This document shows positions 49,434-61,500 of a stretch of 64,000 nucleotides of DNA, piece by piece. Each line of letters opens with the position of its first letter. Within the stretch, counting starts at the first letter, position 1. The notes under the pieces are model-generated. The model was not told the DNA's origin and made no database searches. It worked only from the letters and a program-made list of their open reading frames with translations. Made by a program: the position numbers and the translations under genes. Source of the DNA: Saprospiraceae bacterium. Its GTDB lineage: Bacteria > Bacteroidota > Bacteroidia > Chitinophagales > Saprospiraceae. The stretch spans positions 1 to 64,000 of the forward strand of contig JADKBV010000011.1 of assembly GCA_016714895.1 (NCBI GenBank), read 5' to 3'.

Positions 49434-51377
49434 TTACAAGGTTTCTTTGAGCCATTTGTAAAATTCTCTTTGCCATAACAAACCATTTTGTGGTTTCATC
49501 ACCCAATGGTTTTCATCAGGAAGGTACAACAAACGACTTTTTATTCCTTTGACCTGTGCAGCCGTAAATGCTTCCAAACCCTGGCCGATAGGAATCCTGT
49601 AATCCTTCTCACCCTGAATGATCATAATCGGAGTGTTCCATTTATCCACTCTTGAAGCAGGATTAAAAGTAGTATAAGCTTCAATATGTTTTTTGTCCCA
49701 GTAGGGGCCTCCGAAATCGTAATTTACAAAAAAGGTTTCCTCAGTGGATCCATACATACTTTGTGTATTAAATGCTCCGCAATGCGATATAAAACTACTG
49801 AATCTCCCTTCATGAATGCCTGCCAGATAAAACACTGAATACCCTCCGTAGCTGGCACCTATGGCACCCCTTCTTTTTTTATCTACATAAGGTTCTTTGG
49901 AGATATCGTCTATGGCAGACAGATAATCCTGAATATTTTGCCCTCCCCAATCTTTGCTGATCTGATGATTCCAATCGACACCAAATCCCGGCAAACCTCT
50001 CCGGTTTGGTGCTACCACTATATATCCCTGTGCTGCCATCAGTTGAAAATTCCACCTGAAGGAATAAAACTGGCTAAGAGCGGATTGTGGGCCACCCTGA
50101 CAATACAAAAGGGTTGGATATTTTTTTTTCGGGTCAAAATCTGGCGGATAAACCACCCAAACCAACATTTGTTTTTTGTCGGTGGTGGTTACGTACCGTC
50201 TTTCAATTTTTGACTTGGCTATAAGATTGTATTTTTTGGTATTTACGGATGTGATTTGTTTCCAGCTATTGTCTTTGAGGTTTATGCTGTATATTTCCGG
50301 AGCTGTATTCATATCGGTTCGTGTGACATACATGTTTCCGTTCATTTCTCCAATCAAAGCGGTAATATCCCATTCTCCTTTGGTGATTTGTTCGACTTTG
50401 ATGTCTTTTTCACTTTTTTTAGGTAGGTTGACAGAAAATAATTGAATGGTTCCATCGACCGGTGCTGTAAAATATATTTTATCCTCACTTTTGGCCCATA
50501 AAAAACTATTGACTGTTCCATCCCAGTTTTTGGTGAGATTAATATAATTTTGGTCGAGTATTACGATTATGTCATTTTTATCTGCCTCAAATCCCGGTGT
50601 TTTCATCTGGAGGTAAGCAATTTGGCCTTTGGAATTGAACATCGGATGAGTATCGTATCCTTTATTGTCAAAAGTAAGATTTTTGATTTGACCATCGGAT
50701 ATAAAATATTGATACAGATCGGTATTGGTGCTCTGCATAGCCACGGTACCCTTTTCTTTTTTACAAACGTACACTATACTTTTGCCGTCAGGATGCCAAA
50801 CATAATCTTCATCTCCGCCAAAAGGTTTTTGAGGGCTGTGAAAAGGTTCGTTTGCCATTATATCCGTTGACATATCCGTGCCTTCAGCAGTAGATTTCAG
50901 TATGATGTGGTTGTATTTGCCATCTGCCCAGGTATCCCAATGGCGATATCCGAGTTGATCGTAAATCTGTCCTGAAGTTTTTGACAAATCAGGATAAATG
51001 TCCTTTCCCAGAATTTTTTCCACTGCCACTTCTTTATGACTCAAAATATATTTACCATCAGGAGATATATTTTTATTTTTAAGATATTCATCCGGTTTTT
51101 CGATATCCGAATGTTCGCCAGATACAAGATTTACCATAAAATATCTGGATGAAAAAGAATTATCTTCCATTTTCGGGGTGGACACTTTGTACACCAAATG
51201 TTTATCATCTTTTGAAAACCCAAGGGCTGAGACCCGGCCTAGTTGCCAAAGAATTTCAGGAGTTAAACCTATTTGTCCCTGACCTCCGGCCACTTGAAGT
51301 CTTTGGGGATTATTCTGTGCGGATAACCAAAATGCCTGTAGAAATAAAATTAGAAAAATTACTTTTTGCATATTCAT
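49434..51377 (-). CDS. S9-family prolyl oligopeptidase-type peptidase
   Basis: This 647-residue protein has a signal peptide (VIFLILFLQAFWLSAQ). It has an N-terminal beta-propeller with WD-like DKHLVYKVSTPKM, GKYILSH and GKSIVYVCKKE blades, and a C-terminal alpha/beta hydrolase. The catalytic Ser is in GASYGGYS near residue 509, the Asp in GEKDYRIPIGQ near 594, and the His in DENHWVMKP near 622. It resembles S9C dipeptidyl/acylaminoacyl peptidases, which take peptides apart in the periplasm. It converges with the polysaccharide locus. A candidate promoter is 80 bp upstream. Confidence 0.9.
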   Translation of the reverse strand: MNMQKVIFLILFLQAFWLSAQNNPQRLQVAGGQGQIGLTPEILWQLGRVSALGFSKDDKHLVYKVSTPKMEDNSFSSRYFMVNLVSGEHSDIEKPDEYLKNKNISPDGKYILSHKEVAVEKILGKDIYPDLSKTSGQIYDQLGYRHWDTWADGKYNHIILKSTAEGTDMSTDIMANEPFHSPQKPFGGDEDYVWHPDGKSIVYVCKKEKGTVAMQSTNTDLYQYFISDGQIKNLTFDNKGYDTHPMFNSKGQIAYLQMKTPGFEADKNDIIVILDQNYINLTKNWDGTVNSFLWAKSEDKIYFTAPVDGTIQLFSVNLPKKSEKDIKVEQITKGEWDITALIGEMNGNMYVTRTDMNTAPEIYSINLKDNSWKQITSVNTKKYNLIAKSKIERRYVTTTDKKQMLVWVVYPPDFDPKKKYPTLLYCQGGPQSALSQFYSFRWNFQLMAAQGYIVVAPNRRGLPGFGVDWNHQISKDWGGQNIQDYLSAIDDISKEPYVDKKRRGAIGASYGGYSVFYLAGIHEGRFSSFISHCGAFNTQSMYGSTEETFFVNYDFGGPYWDKKHIEAYTTFNPASRVDKWNTPIMIIQGEKDYRIPIGQGLEAFTAAQVKGIKSRLLYLPDENHWVMKPQNGLLWQREFYKWLKETL

Positions 51378-51456
51378 AAATGTTGTGAATGTTCAATGTT
51401 TATATTTGTTTCAGGCCATTTTTAAACTGCCTTTTAGTATTCATCCGGAAAGGTTG

Positions 51457-51484
51457 CAAATATATTAACCTTCTGTATGACAAA
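51457..51484 (-). promoter_or_regulatory. Candidate Bacteroidota promoter of the S9 peptidase gene
   Basis: On the minus strand TATATTTG (plus 51457-51464) matches TAnnTTTG, with TTTG (plus 51481-51484) 16 bp upstream. The spacing is a little shorter than the usual 18-21 bp, so support is moderate. Confidence 0.35.
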
Positions 51485-51619
51485 AATCTGATCCGTAACA
51501 TCAAATTTTCATTCCTTGGGCGAAGGTATAAAATTTTTTAAAAAAACATTTAGAAAGTCAAGACTTGTGCTACCAATTTTGACCTGCTTTTTGATTTCCT
51601 GCTCCGTTCAGTTATGTGA

Positions 51620-54600
51620 TTACTGATAGATAATCGCTGCATATTTTTTACCTTTGGATGTATGAAGCACAATGTAGTAGATCCCTTTTGGGTATGCCAA
51701 AATAGAAATATCTCTGTGAAAGGTGTTACCATATTTTTGTATGATAAATTTCTGAATTTCTTTTCCTTGTGCATCCAATAAAACGGCCGGTATCTGATAC
51801 TCTGTCAGTTCGGTATCAGACATATTTATATGATAAAATCCTGAACCAGGATTCGGATTAATCTGAATGGAATTTTTTTGGTAACTATCTGAAACACTAC
51901 TTTGAAAATCAAGTACTACTGATGCTTCAGTAATACAATTACCATCGGCTGTTTTCACCACAATTTCATACAGTCCCGGCAAAAGATTTTCAAACAAAAA
52001 AGAGTCCTGAAAAGCAGAGCCTCCGTTTATACTATATAAATAAGGCTCCTGACCGCCACTGACATTGATAATAATCTTACCGTCATTTGAATTGGCTGAA
52101 GATGCAGGGGTATTATTGAATGTCAAAACCAAAGCACATCCTGATTCCACACAAAAATCATTGGTAGAAATGTCAAAAAATGCCCCATCGTTTTCAAAAA
52201 CCAAATTATTTGAAGCATCATACATTTCTATGGAGCCTTCCCCGAAATCACAACAAATACCGTCTTCGAGTTCATCGAGAATTGTAAAGGTATAACACGT
52301 TTCGCGTTGCAGACATAAATCGATATTTATAGGTTCCAATGCAGTAAAATATGGACCTCCTGAAGCAATTATATCGCTGCTGTTGTTTTCTGATGTGATA
52401 AACCAGGTAGTTTCTTCCGGATATTCATCTGTATTAATGATGAGCTTGTACAAAACAGATTGGGTATCGTAATTCAGAATAGTCGACGCAATATTATCAG
52501 TAATGTTCTCTTCTGATTCATTATTGGTTTTTGTGAGAATTAAACCAACTTCATTATCTCCATCAGACAAACCGGTTACCGGATAACTCAAAGAAACTGT
52601 TTGTTTAGGAGCAAGATTCAGCATAAAAATTAATGTATCCACAGTTTGACCATTGACGTTTAATTCTATTTCAGCGGAGGTCATATTTTGAAGACCAACA
52701 TTTTGTAATGAAAATGGAATAGAATAATCACTATCACAAAATGAAGCTTTTGTAATTTCATCAATTTTTCCGTCAAGGACGGCATAATGATAAACGGTCA
52801 TTCTTAGGGTATCATTTTTTATATTTTCATCATCCATCAAAGTAGTTACGATCATGATATCATAAGGGCCGAATGCAGCAAAATCATAGGCTGCAGCAAA
52901 ATTGACCACTTTTACCTGTCCTTCTTTCATAGTGTCCCCCACAATTAATGTTTCCCGTTTTACACCATTGATAAATAAATCCATTTGTATATCAAACACG
53001 TCTCTTAATCCGGCATTGAGGATATTTGCTGTTATCGTTTCGTTGTTCGTAAGGTTGTGACCTGTGACCGGATTTTGAATGGTTACAGGTCTAATGTCAA
53101 CCTGATTTTTTTGCAATTGAAATGCAACAATCCGGGTTTTGGAATTTTCAATGCCTCCGGCATATTCTGTAGTATACCAAAATGTCAATTCATCGATGGG
53201 ATCAATACCCATTTGTGCATAATCACCAAATCTTCCGAAGCTTTCTATGTGTGTGGAACCATCCACTACATTTACTTCTTCAATGGTCATAAGTCCCGGA
53301 GGATCACTTAAAAATCTGCCTGTATAACGCACCCCTACATAAGAATTTTTACTGGAAACATTATAACCCATACCGATATTGCCGTTTTTATCGATAGCAA
53401 TCGAACTCATAAATCGGTCCAGGCCATCCGGAGCATAGGTACCTTCCTGGAAAATAAACCACTCAGAACCGGGATTTTTTCGGAGTTCCATCCATCGGAT
53501 ACCGGATTGATTTTCACCATTTGTGACATCCGTTACAAAGCTCAGGACCAGGGATTCATATGTGCCGAAACTTCGAAACATCGGCACGTTCATAATGACT
53601 TCAGGAATGGCGTCCAAACCATTGCCGTTTAGTTGTGGAACACATGCAAAACCAACACCTTCGGAACTACAGGGATAACCATCATAAGGAGTAGTAACGA
53701 GACTCACCTGTGTAATCGAGGTAGCATTTTGATTTTCCCAATTGATATTAAATAGATACAATTCAAGCATATCTTCTGACACTTCTCCCCAGGATGAGTC
53801 ATTTAGTCTCATTACCATAGGTCTGGTATCTGCCGGCATAATTTTTCCGGCAAAATCTACCGGAGTCGTCACAAAAAAACCTGCTTCGGTATTTTCGGAA
53901 CCCGTAATTTCGATTCTTTGCATGATGACTTCATCAGCACCTGCGTATAAGGAATCTTTTTGAATAAAATAATTGTGCAGCACTCCGGGGCCTTCTTCAT
54001 TGGTAGTGAAAACAATACTGTTTGGCCAGATGGCATATTTAGGATAATCCGGAAAAGTAGGTGTTGCAAATTCATAAGCGGTATAACTTCCTAAAGGATC
54101 TTCATTGTCAGAAATGGCGATCAGTACCAAAGCGGGATCGTCAAATTCAGTTATCATCCAACGGTTTTCAGTTTCATCGTATAAAATGATCGGGTCACCG
54201 GCACCTGACCTGCCAAATTCTGTCCATAAAATGTTGGATGCAAATTTTTCCAATAATGTTCCTGTCAAATCAAAAACGCCAATTTCTGTTGCATTAATCG
54301 CCTGTACATAGTGGGTTGTGCCAACATCACCGGTAGGATCATGCGGACTACCAAAAACAGAAAATATGCCATCAATATTTATAATAGGATCATTTTGAAC
54401 AGTGCCCGGTTCATGCTGACGAATGGGGTCAGGTCCCTGATGTTCTTTTTCCGGAGACAATATATTCCTGTATTCTCTGCCTTTAAAGTTGTCTGGTCTT
54501 TTTTTATTTATTTTTCTGATGGATTTTGCAAAAGACCCCGGACTCTCATGGGTCAGTAATGTTTGTATACTTTTTGTTTTACCCAACTTTATCAGACGTG

Positions 54601-54697
54601 TATCCGTCACTTTATAGGGATCACCACCGGAAAAAACCGGAGCAGACAAAAGAAAAGTACAAATAAACAGAAGAAAAATATTTTTAGACATGTGCAA
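51620..54697 (-). CDS. Large secreted protein with T9SS type A sorting domain
   Basis: This is a 1025-residue protein. The signal peptide is IFLLFICTFLLSAPVFSGG; the second Met (MSKNIF) is the more likely start. Residues about 90-520 contain repeated propeller-like blades (GVFDLTGTLLEKF, NRWMITEFDDPALVLIAISD, IRWMELRKN). Residues about 540-780 hold two CARDB-like Ig-fold domains (VDIRPVTIQNPVTG, LFINGVKRETL, IELNVNGQTVDTLIF). The end, INPNPGSGFYHINMS through GIYYIVLHTSKGKK, is a type IX sorting domain, so it is exported to the cell surface or medium. No enzyme motif was found. It lies 10 bp after a small lipoprotein gene, probably in one operon. Confidence 0.83.
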   Translation of the reverse strand: MHMSKNIFLLFICTFLLSAPVFSGGDPYKVTDTRLIKLGKTKSIQTLLTHESPGSFAKSIRKINKKRPDNFKGREYRNILSPEKEHQGPDPIRQHEPGTVQNDPIINIDGIFSVFGSPHDPTGDVGTTHYVQAINATEIGVFDLTGTLLEKFASNILWTEFGRSGAGDPIILYDETENRWMITEFDDPALVLIAISDNEDPLGSYTAYEFATPTFPDYPKYAIWPNSIVFTTNEEGPGVLHNYFIQKDSLYAGADEVIMQRIEITGSENTEAGFFVTTPVDFAGKIMPADTRPMVMRLNDSSWGEVSEDMLELYLFNINWENQNATSITQVSLVTTPYDGYPCSSEGVGFACVPQLNGNGLDAIPEVIMNVPMFRSFGTYESLVLSFVTDVTNGENQSGIRWMELRKNPGSEWFIFQEGTYAPDGLDRFMSSIAIDKNGNIGMGYNVSSKNSYVGVRYTGRFLSDPPGLMTIEEVNVVDGSTHIESFGRFGDYAQMGIDPIDELTFWYTTEYAGGIENSKTRIVAFQLQKNQVDIRPVTIQNPVTGHNLTNNETITANILNAGLRDVFDIQMDLFINGVKRETLIVGDTMKEGQVKVVNFAAAYDFAAFGPYDIMIVTTLMDDENIKNDTLRMTVYHYAVLDGKIDEITKASFCDSDYSIPFSLQNVGLQNMTSAEIELNVNGQTVDTLIFMLNLAPKQTVSLSYPVTGLSDGDNEVGLILTKTNNESEENITDNIASTILNYDTQSVLYKLIINTDEYPEETTWFITSENNSSDIIASGGPYFTALEPINIDLCLQRETCYTFTILDELEDGICCDFGEGSIEMYDASNNLVFENDGAFFDISTNDFCVESGCALVLTFNNTPASSANSNDGKIIINVSGGQEPYLYSINGGSAFQDSFLFENLLPGLYEIVVKTADGNCITEASVVLDFQSSVSDSYQKNSIQINPNPGSGFYHINMSDTELTEYQIPAVLLDAQGKEIQKFIIQKYGNTFHRDISILAYPKGIYYIVLHTSKGKKYAAIIYQ

Positions 54698-54707
54698 AAA
54701 ACTTTAA

Positions 54708-55058
54708 TTATTTAGATATGGTTGCTTTAGATTTTTTTGAATTTACTGAATTCGTTTGCGACAAACCGGAAGAGGTAAAGGAAATAAGATAAGGGGAATT
54801 TTTTAGAAAATCTTCAACCTCTGACAGATTTTTTTCACCTTTGGTTAATGTAATCAACCATTCATTTTTGGTTTTATTGACTCTTTTGGCATCCTTCAGG
54901 ATGAAATAAGGTAAAAAATCTTCTTGTTTGGGTACATAATTATTTTTACATAATATTACATATTTGCGAAGTTCCTGAATGTTTTCAGTTTTTTGTGATG
55001 TACAGGAGAAAAAAGAAATATATATGGCGATCAAACAAAAACAGGAAGAAAACTTCAT
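54708..55058 (-). CDS. Small putative lipoprotein
   Basis: This is a 116-residue protein. The N-terminus MKFSSCFCLIAIYISFFSCT has a hydrophobic signal and a lipobox-like F-F-S-C. The rest contains WLITLTKGEKNLSEVEDFL and a Ser/Lys-rich tail, with no domain I recognise. It is the first gene of a minus-strand pair with the T9SS protein. A TATGTTTG box (TAnnTTTG type) lies on the minus strand at plus 55118-55125, about 60 bp upstream, but without a good -33 element. Confidence 0.6.
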   Translation of the reverse strand: MKFSSCFCLIAIYISFFSCTSQKTENIQELRKYVILCKNNYVPKQEDFLPYFILKDAKRVNKTKNEWLITLTKGEKNLSEVEDFLKNSPYLISFTSSGLSQTNSVNSKKSKATISK

Positions 55059-55447
55059 GGTCCAAAAAAATTTTTAAACAGGATGTAAAAATAAAATGCG
55101 AATATCATATTCTCACACAAACATAAAAAAGTATTTTTAAAATAAATATTTTTACTTAAAAATAATCTGTTTATGTCACCATGAAGTCTGAGTTTGATTT
55201 TATCAAGTAAAATAAGGGGTCGGATTTATTACCATGTAAAGGTTGAAAGATATTCATTTTTTGGAGGTCAAACATATATAAAATGTAAAACTATAATCTT
55301 CAAAGGTTTTTTTAAAAGATATAAATATTGGTTTTTTATATAAATATTGTTTAGAAAAAGAAATATATATAAACTAATAGATTTCAATTTATTACACATA
55401 AAAATATAAAAATGTATTACAAGACAGTAAAATATATATAATAAATT
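55059..55447. other. AT-rich divergent intergenic region
   Basis: This is the gap between the minus-strand lipoprotein gene and the giant plus-strand gene. It is very rich in A and T, with runs of ATATAT and AAATATT, and holds no credible gene. Besides the possible minus-strand box at 55118-55125 I see no defined element; the plus-strand promoter candidate follows at 55448. Confidence 0.5.
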
Positions 55448-55477
55448 TTTGTAATATGTTTTAGATTTGTAGTTTTG
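55448..55477 (+). promoter_or_regulatory. Candidate Bacteroidota promoter of the giant surface-protein gene
   Basis: TTTG at 55448-55451 and TAGTTTTG at 55470-55477 are separated by 18 bp. This matches the TTTG / TAnnTTTG layout of Bacteroidota housekeeping promoters. The ATG is 84 bp downstream of the -7 box, which would give a leader of about 75-80 bases. Confidence 0.5.
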
Positions 55478-55561
55478 CACCGGAATAGGTTTATCCTGTT
55501 CGTTTTGCCCAAGGACAGTAATTAATGATTCGGATTTTCTCAAAGTAAAAAATTGTTAATT

Positions 55562-58500
55562 ATGTCTATTTCAAGTTTACAAAACATGAAATACAACATA
55601 CTTTTTAAAAAGTATGTCATTTCAGTCATCACACTTTTGTGTCTGAGTTCGGGAATATTAATTCCTGATAATCTTGTGGCACAAAACCGGTACGTCAGTC
55701 CGGCGGGTGTTAATGCCGGCAATTGTTCTATGCCCGGAAGCCCATGTCTCACCATTCAGTATGCGGTCGATCAGGCTATCAACGGAGATAATATCAATGT
55801 TGCAGCGGGCACGTATAATGAAAACGTGCAGATCAATAAGTCCGTCACTTTGACCGGAACAAATGCCGTGGTGCAGGGAGCACCTGTAGCGCTCGGCACT
55901 TTCTGGATTCCCCCGGCTATCAACAATGTGACGATAACCGGATTTACCCTATTAGGATATGATAGTCCTTTTCCGGGTATCGAATATGCGGCTTTGTATT
56001 TGCAGGGAAGCCACAACAATGTTGTGATCTCCAACAATACCATCACAGCTGCCGGCGAGGCAGGTTTACTTGGGGAAGTTGGTGGTGTAAATACGAATGT
56101 GACTATTAACAATAATATTTTTAACGGTGTGACCTTTGTCGGACCCAACCCGGGAGATTGTGGATTTTTAAATCAATTTACAGCTTCGAATGTACCCCGA
56201 CAATTGGTTGTTTTAGGAAATGCAGACAGTAACATTATTTTTACCAATAATACCATCAGCGGAACGGCAGGTGGTCCCGGTACACTTGCACCATGTAATG
56301 TCACAGGTCAGGGAAACACCTTGGTCACCATTGATGCTACCAATGTAACGATTACCGGTAATACTTTTTCCGGTACAACGACAAGATTTGCATCTATGTT
56401 GAGAACCAGAGGAACTCAAAATAGTATCAGTGGCAATATATTTAACGGAACGAATCTTCAGGGAACAGCTTTTTATCACTTTTATGATGCTGATGCCTTA
56501 ACTGGAGGTACACCTTCAACAGTAAATGGTTTGCTGACATCCAATACATATTTACCGGCAGCGGTTTATGTTGTAGGTGGCGGTAATACTTCCATTTTAT
56601 TTTGTGCCGGACCGGTATTGAGTGCCTCCATTAACGGAGTCGCTACAACACATACTTCAAATGACGGAATCTCTGATTCGCTTTCTTTAACATTGTGTAA
56701 TACTACAGACAATATAACCTTTAATCTTTTTCAGGACTTATTTACACCTGCACTACCCAATGTAGAGGTTTATCAGATAGTCGAACATAACAATACAAGT
56801 GCATCTTTTTGTACAAATTGTACTGCACTTCCTTCGGCATTTACCAACCTTACGGAAACAATTTCATTGGTAGATAATACCATGTCCGGTTCAGTAACTT
56901 TAAAATTTGTTGCATTTACTGATGTAAATAACAACAATATGATTGATTTGACAGAATGTATGGGAGACACGGTCATTTATACCATTCAGGTCAATCCTGA
57001 AGTCACTGCGGCTTCTATTGTTGCAAATCCGACAGGTGATGTTTGTTTGGGAGCCACCGGAATCCAATATTCTGTGAATCTCACGGGAGGGTCTTCATCT
57101 GTTCAATACGCATGGTGTGCTTATAATTCAGGTGATGGTTCAGGAGCTTGCAACGGAGGTTTTATACCAAACAGTTCCGCTGCGGCACCTACAAGAAACT
57201 GGACGGCTTCAGCAGGTCCTAAATCTGTTGGTGTGACGATTACCCAACCGGGCTGTCCGACCCTTACAGATTTATATGTGTTTACTGTAGTATCAGATCC
57301 GGTCAGACCGACCGTTAATGTAGCCACACCTGCCACACCAAGTGTTTGTGCAGGATCAGGTGTTTCGGTTACCTTTAATCCGGGAACAGGTGGAACAGGA
57401 AGTTGTGCTGATGAATTTCAGTATTCAGTGGACAACGGAGCTTCCTATTTGCCTTATACGCCGGGAGCGACCATTTCTGCTGGCACCATGACCGTGATTG
57501 TTCAGGAAAGAAGAGTGTGTGATGGTCCGGGTTGTGATGGCAGTGGTGAAACCTTTGCCACATTACAAACTTGGACAATCAATCAAAACCCTGTTATCAA
57601 TATTTTACCAAATCCGGCCGAAGTTTGTGAAGGTGTGGGATTGAATCTGAACGGAAATCCTTCAGGCGGATCAGGTGTTTATTCCACTCATTTGTGGTCA
57701 GGCACACATGCTGATTCTTTGAATAATCCAAATATTCAGATGCCGGTTTTTACAAGTGATAACAGCGGAATTTTTGTATTAAATTATGTTGTTACGGACA
57801 ACAACGGATGTTTTTCATCTGCTTCAGTAAGTATAGAAGTGTTTGATAATCCTCAGGGAAATATTTTAGCGGATATTTATACTGTTTGTCCGGGAGAGGA
57901 TCTTGATCTTGATGGCAATCCTTCAGGCGGATCCGGTAATTATGTTACCCATCTGTGGACAGGAACAGGTGCCGCTTCATTGGATGATGTAAATATCCAG
58001 GCTCCGACATTCAGTCAGGGAACACCGGGATTATACAATCTTGTGTACACCGTGACAGATGACAATGGTTGTTCTGGTATTGATATCACAAATGTGGATG
58101 TTTTGGGAACTCCTGAAATTTCAGCTACTGTATTAGGAACTCCGATTTCCAATCCGGGACCTTTGTTATTAACAAGACAAGTATGTAATACTAATAATAA
58201 TGTAACAGCAACAGCTATTACACAAACAAATTCAAGTCCTGATGCATTTTTATACATCGAAATTATCAATTCTTTAAACATCAATCTTGCAGGTGGTGGA
58301 CCGGGAGGAGATCTTGATCGGTTAGACGATCTTCCTTTGGATGGTCCTTTAGCAACGGTTGGTTCTACATGGATGAATTTTATTGATGATATCAGATTAC
58401 AAGCAGGTGCCCAATGGGGATTTGTTGAAATCAGAATCACTCCATATACCGACATAGACGGATCGGATGATTTTAATACCGGTGATTGTGTTGGTGCACA

Positions 58501-61500
58501 AATAGAATTAAGATTTGAAGTACAACCTGTACCTCAGGTAATTGCTGCTTATGTAAACCCTACGGCTCAGGATGGTGAAATCTGTTCCGGAGAAACCGTT
58601 CAGGTAAATTTAAGTACCAACAATTTTCAAATGATTGGTGGAGGTACTCCTTTGCCAACAGATTACGAATATGAAATCGTTCAGATCAGATATAGCACAG
58701 ATAACGGAGGTTCTTATCCTTTGGCCAATTCTGGCTATCCGGCAGGCCTCACAGGCGGTACCTATACTGTAGGAGATATTATTTCTTCCGGATTGGCTCA
58801 GATTTCTGAAATATTGACAAATACTACGGCAAGTCCCGTATATCTCAGATATCAGGTCGTTGCAAGATTGACCAATGATCCGTTTTGCGAAGATACTCCT
58901 TTAAATATCAGAGTTGTAATCAACCCAAATCCGTCAGCAGCTATCTCACCGGATCCTGCTGGAGTGTGTGCAGGAATTAACCTTGGATTGAATGGCAATC
59001 CAACAGGTGGCTCTGGTATTTTTTCAACACATAGCTGGACGGGACCAGGTGCGGCATCTTTGAATGTTACCAATGCACAATCCGTCACTTTTAATAATGC
59101 GACACCGGGAAGTTATTCGTTGACATACACGGTTACTGACGATAACGGTTGTTCAGGTAGTGATGTATTGAATGTTACGGTTCATGAGAATCCGACAGCA
59201 AATATTACACCGGAACCGGCAGAAGCCTGTATCCTTACAGATATTCAACTGAACGGAAATCCTGCTAACGGAACCACACCTTATACCCATTCGTGGACTG
59301 GTGCGGGATCACCTTATTTAAATAATACAGCTATCGTCAACCCGATATTTAATCATAATGTAATAGGACCTTATGAAGTTACCTACACAGTAACAGACAA
59401 CAACGGATGTATAGGTTCAGATGTATTGACAATAAATCTGACAGATACAGCACCGCCGGTCATCAATTGTCCTGCAGGTCCGATAGTAATGAATACAGAT
59501 ACAGACAGATGTGATGCAGTGGTTTGTTTTCCTGTGACCACTAATGACGATTGTCCTTTTTTCATTCCTGAAGTATTGGCAGGTCATACCTATCTTGGAG
59601 CCTTCGGAGGAAGTAAATATTTTGTTTCCAACGGTGTTTTATCCTGGGAGGCAGCAAATGCTGCAGCTGCAGCATTAGGCGGACAGTTGGTAAACATATC
59701 AGGTGCTCAGGAACAAAATTATCTGGATGGTCAAATTACAAACGATCCGCTGTCCAGATTTTGGATTGGACTAAGATATTCAAGAGCTTTAGCCGCTTAT
59801 AAATGGACTTCAGGTATTCCTTTTGTATATACCAACTGGGCTTCAGGTCAACCGGTATTACAAGGTACAACAGATTATGTTTTTTACTGGGATGCTGCCA
59901 ATCCGGCAAATCTTGGTTGGAACGACGTACCCGGAAGTGTAAATAACATTCCTGTTGAAATGAGATATATCATCGAATTTTCAGGATTACCTGAGACTTT
60001 GACTGCAGGGCTTCCTAGTGGATCAATATTCCCGTTAGGTGACACGGATGTAACTTATGAAACAGAAGATTCTGCCGGCAATACTGTAGAATGTACCTTT
60101 ACGGTAACAGTTGAAGATAATCAAAGTCCGGTAGTTGTCTGTCCTGCAGATGTTACCGTTAATCTTTTACCTTTGCAGTGTGAAGGCGTGGCAAATTATG
60201 TTGCAACTGCTACGGACAATTGTTCAATAGCTTCTATTGATTACTCCATTCCTTCCGGATCTTTATTCCCTATCGGAATTACACCGGTAACCGCAACAGC
60301 TACAGATGGCAGCGGAAATACAGCTGAATGTACTTTTAATGTTTGGGTTTATGATTATATCAATCCGAATCTGGCTTGCAAACCTGTTAATATTTCTTTG
60401 GACGACGTTTGTTCTACGTCTATTGATCCTACTATTTTCCTTACGGGGTGGCAGGGACCAAATCCGGGTGATATATTGATCGGATGTCCTGACAATTTTA
60501 TCATCACCTTTATGACAGAAGATGGAACCATAGTTCCGTTGGCAGATTTGAAAAAACATATCGGAAAGACACTCAGGGTCATGGTTTCACACACCATGCA
60601 GAGTTTTACTTGCTGGAATGTAGCATTAATTGAAGATAAATTCCCGCCACAGATTGATTGCAGAGACATCACAGTCAATTGTTTGGATGAAACGGACAAC
60701 CTTGTTGTTGCTTTTGCCAGTGACAATTGTTTTGCCGAGCCTAAACTGGTTTATGAAACCTTTAATGTATTGCCTTGTGAAGCCAATAATATCGGAAGAA
60801 TCATCAGAAGATATATTGCAGTAGACAGATTTGGCAATGAAAGTGAAGATACCTGTACAGCAACTATTTATCTGGAAAGATCAAATTTTGCAGGTATTGT
60901 ATCACCGGGTAATGCCAAATTACAATGTTCTGATAGTATTGTAAAAGATAATAAAGGATTTAACCATCCTGCACCAAGTCAAACCGGAGTGCCGACTTAT
61001 AACGGTCAACCGATATTCCCGGTCAATTTGTTCAATACTTTGTATTGTAATGCAACACTTGATTATGATGATGTCATCGTTTTTGATACACCATGTAAAA
61101 AAAGAATTGCCAGAACGTGGAAAATCTTTGAATGGCATTGTACAGGATTGGTCATTCACCCTATAGGAATGCCTCAGATGATTGACATCGTAGATGATAC
61201 AGCACCGGTCATTCCGATTGTTGCCAATCAAACAATGACCACAAGAACAAAAGCTTGTTCTGCAACAGCCACACTTCCGGAATTAAATATCACAGACAAT
61301 TGTAATGGTGTTAAGTCCGTCCTTGTCAATGTCTTTAATAACGGATCTCCTGTTGGTACATTGCCTTCAAATGGTGGTATCATGGAACTTCCTGTCGGAA
61401 ATAATGTGATTACGTATCAGGCAAGTGACAACTGTGGCAATACATCAACCAGAACGTATACCATCACTGTACGTGATGAAACCAATCCGATTGCCATATG

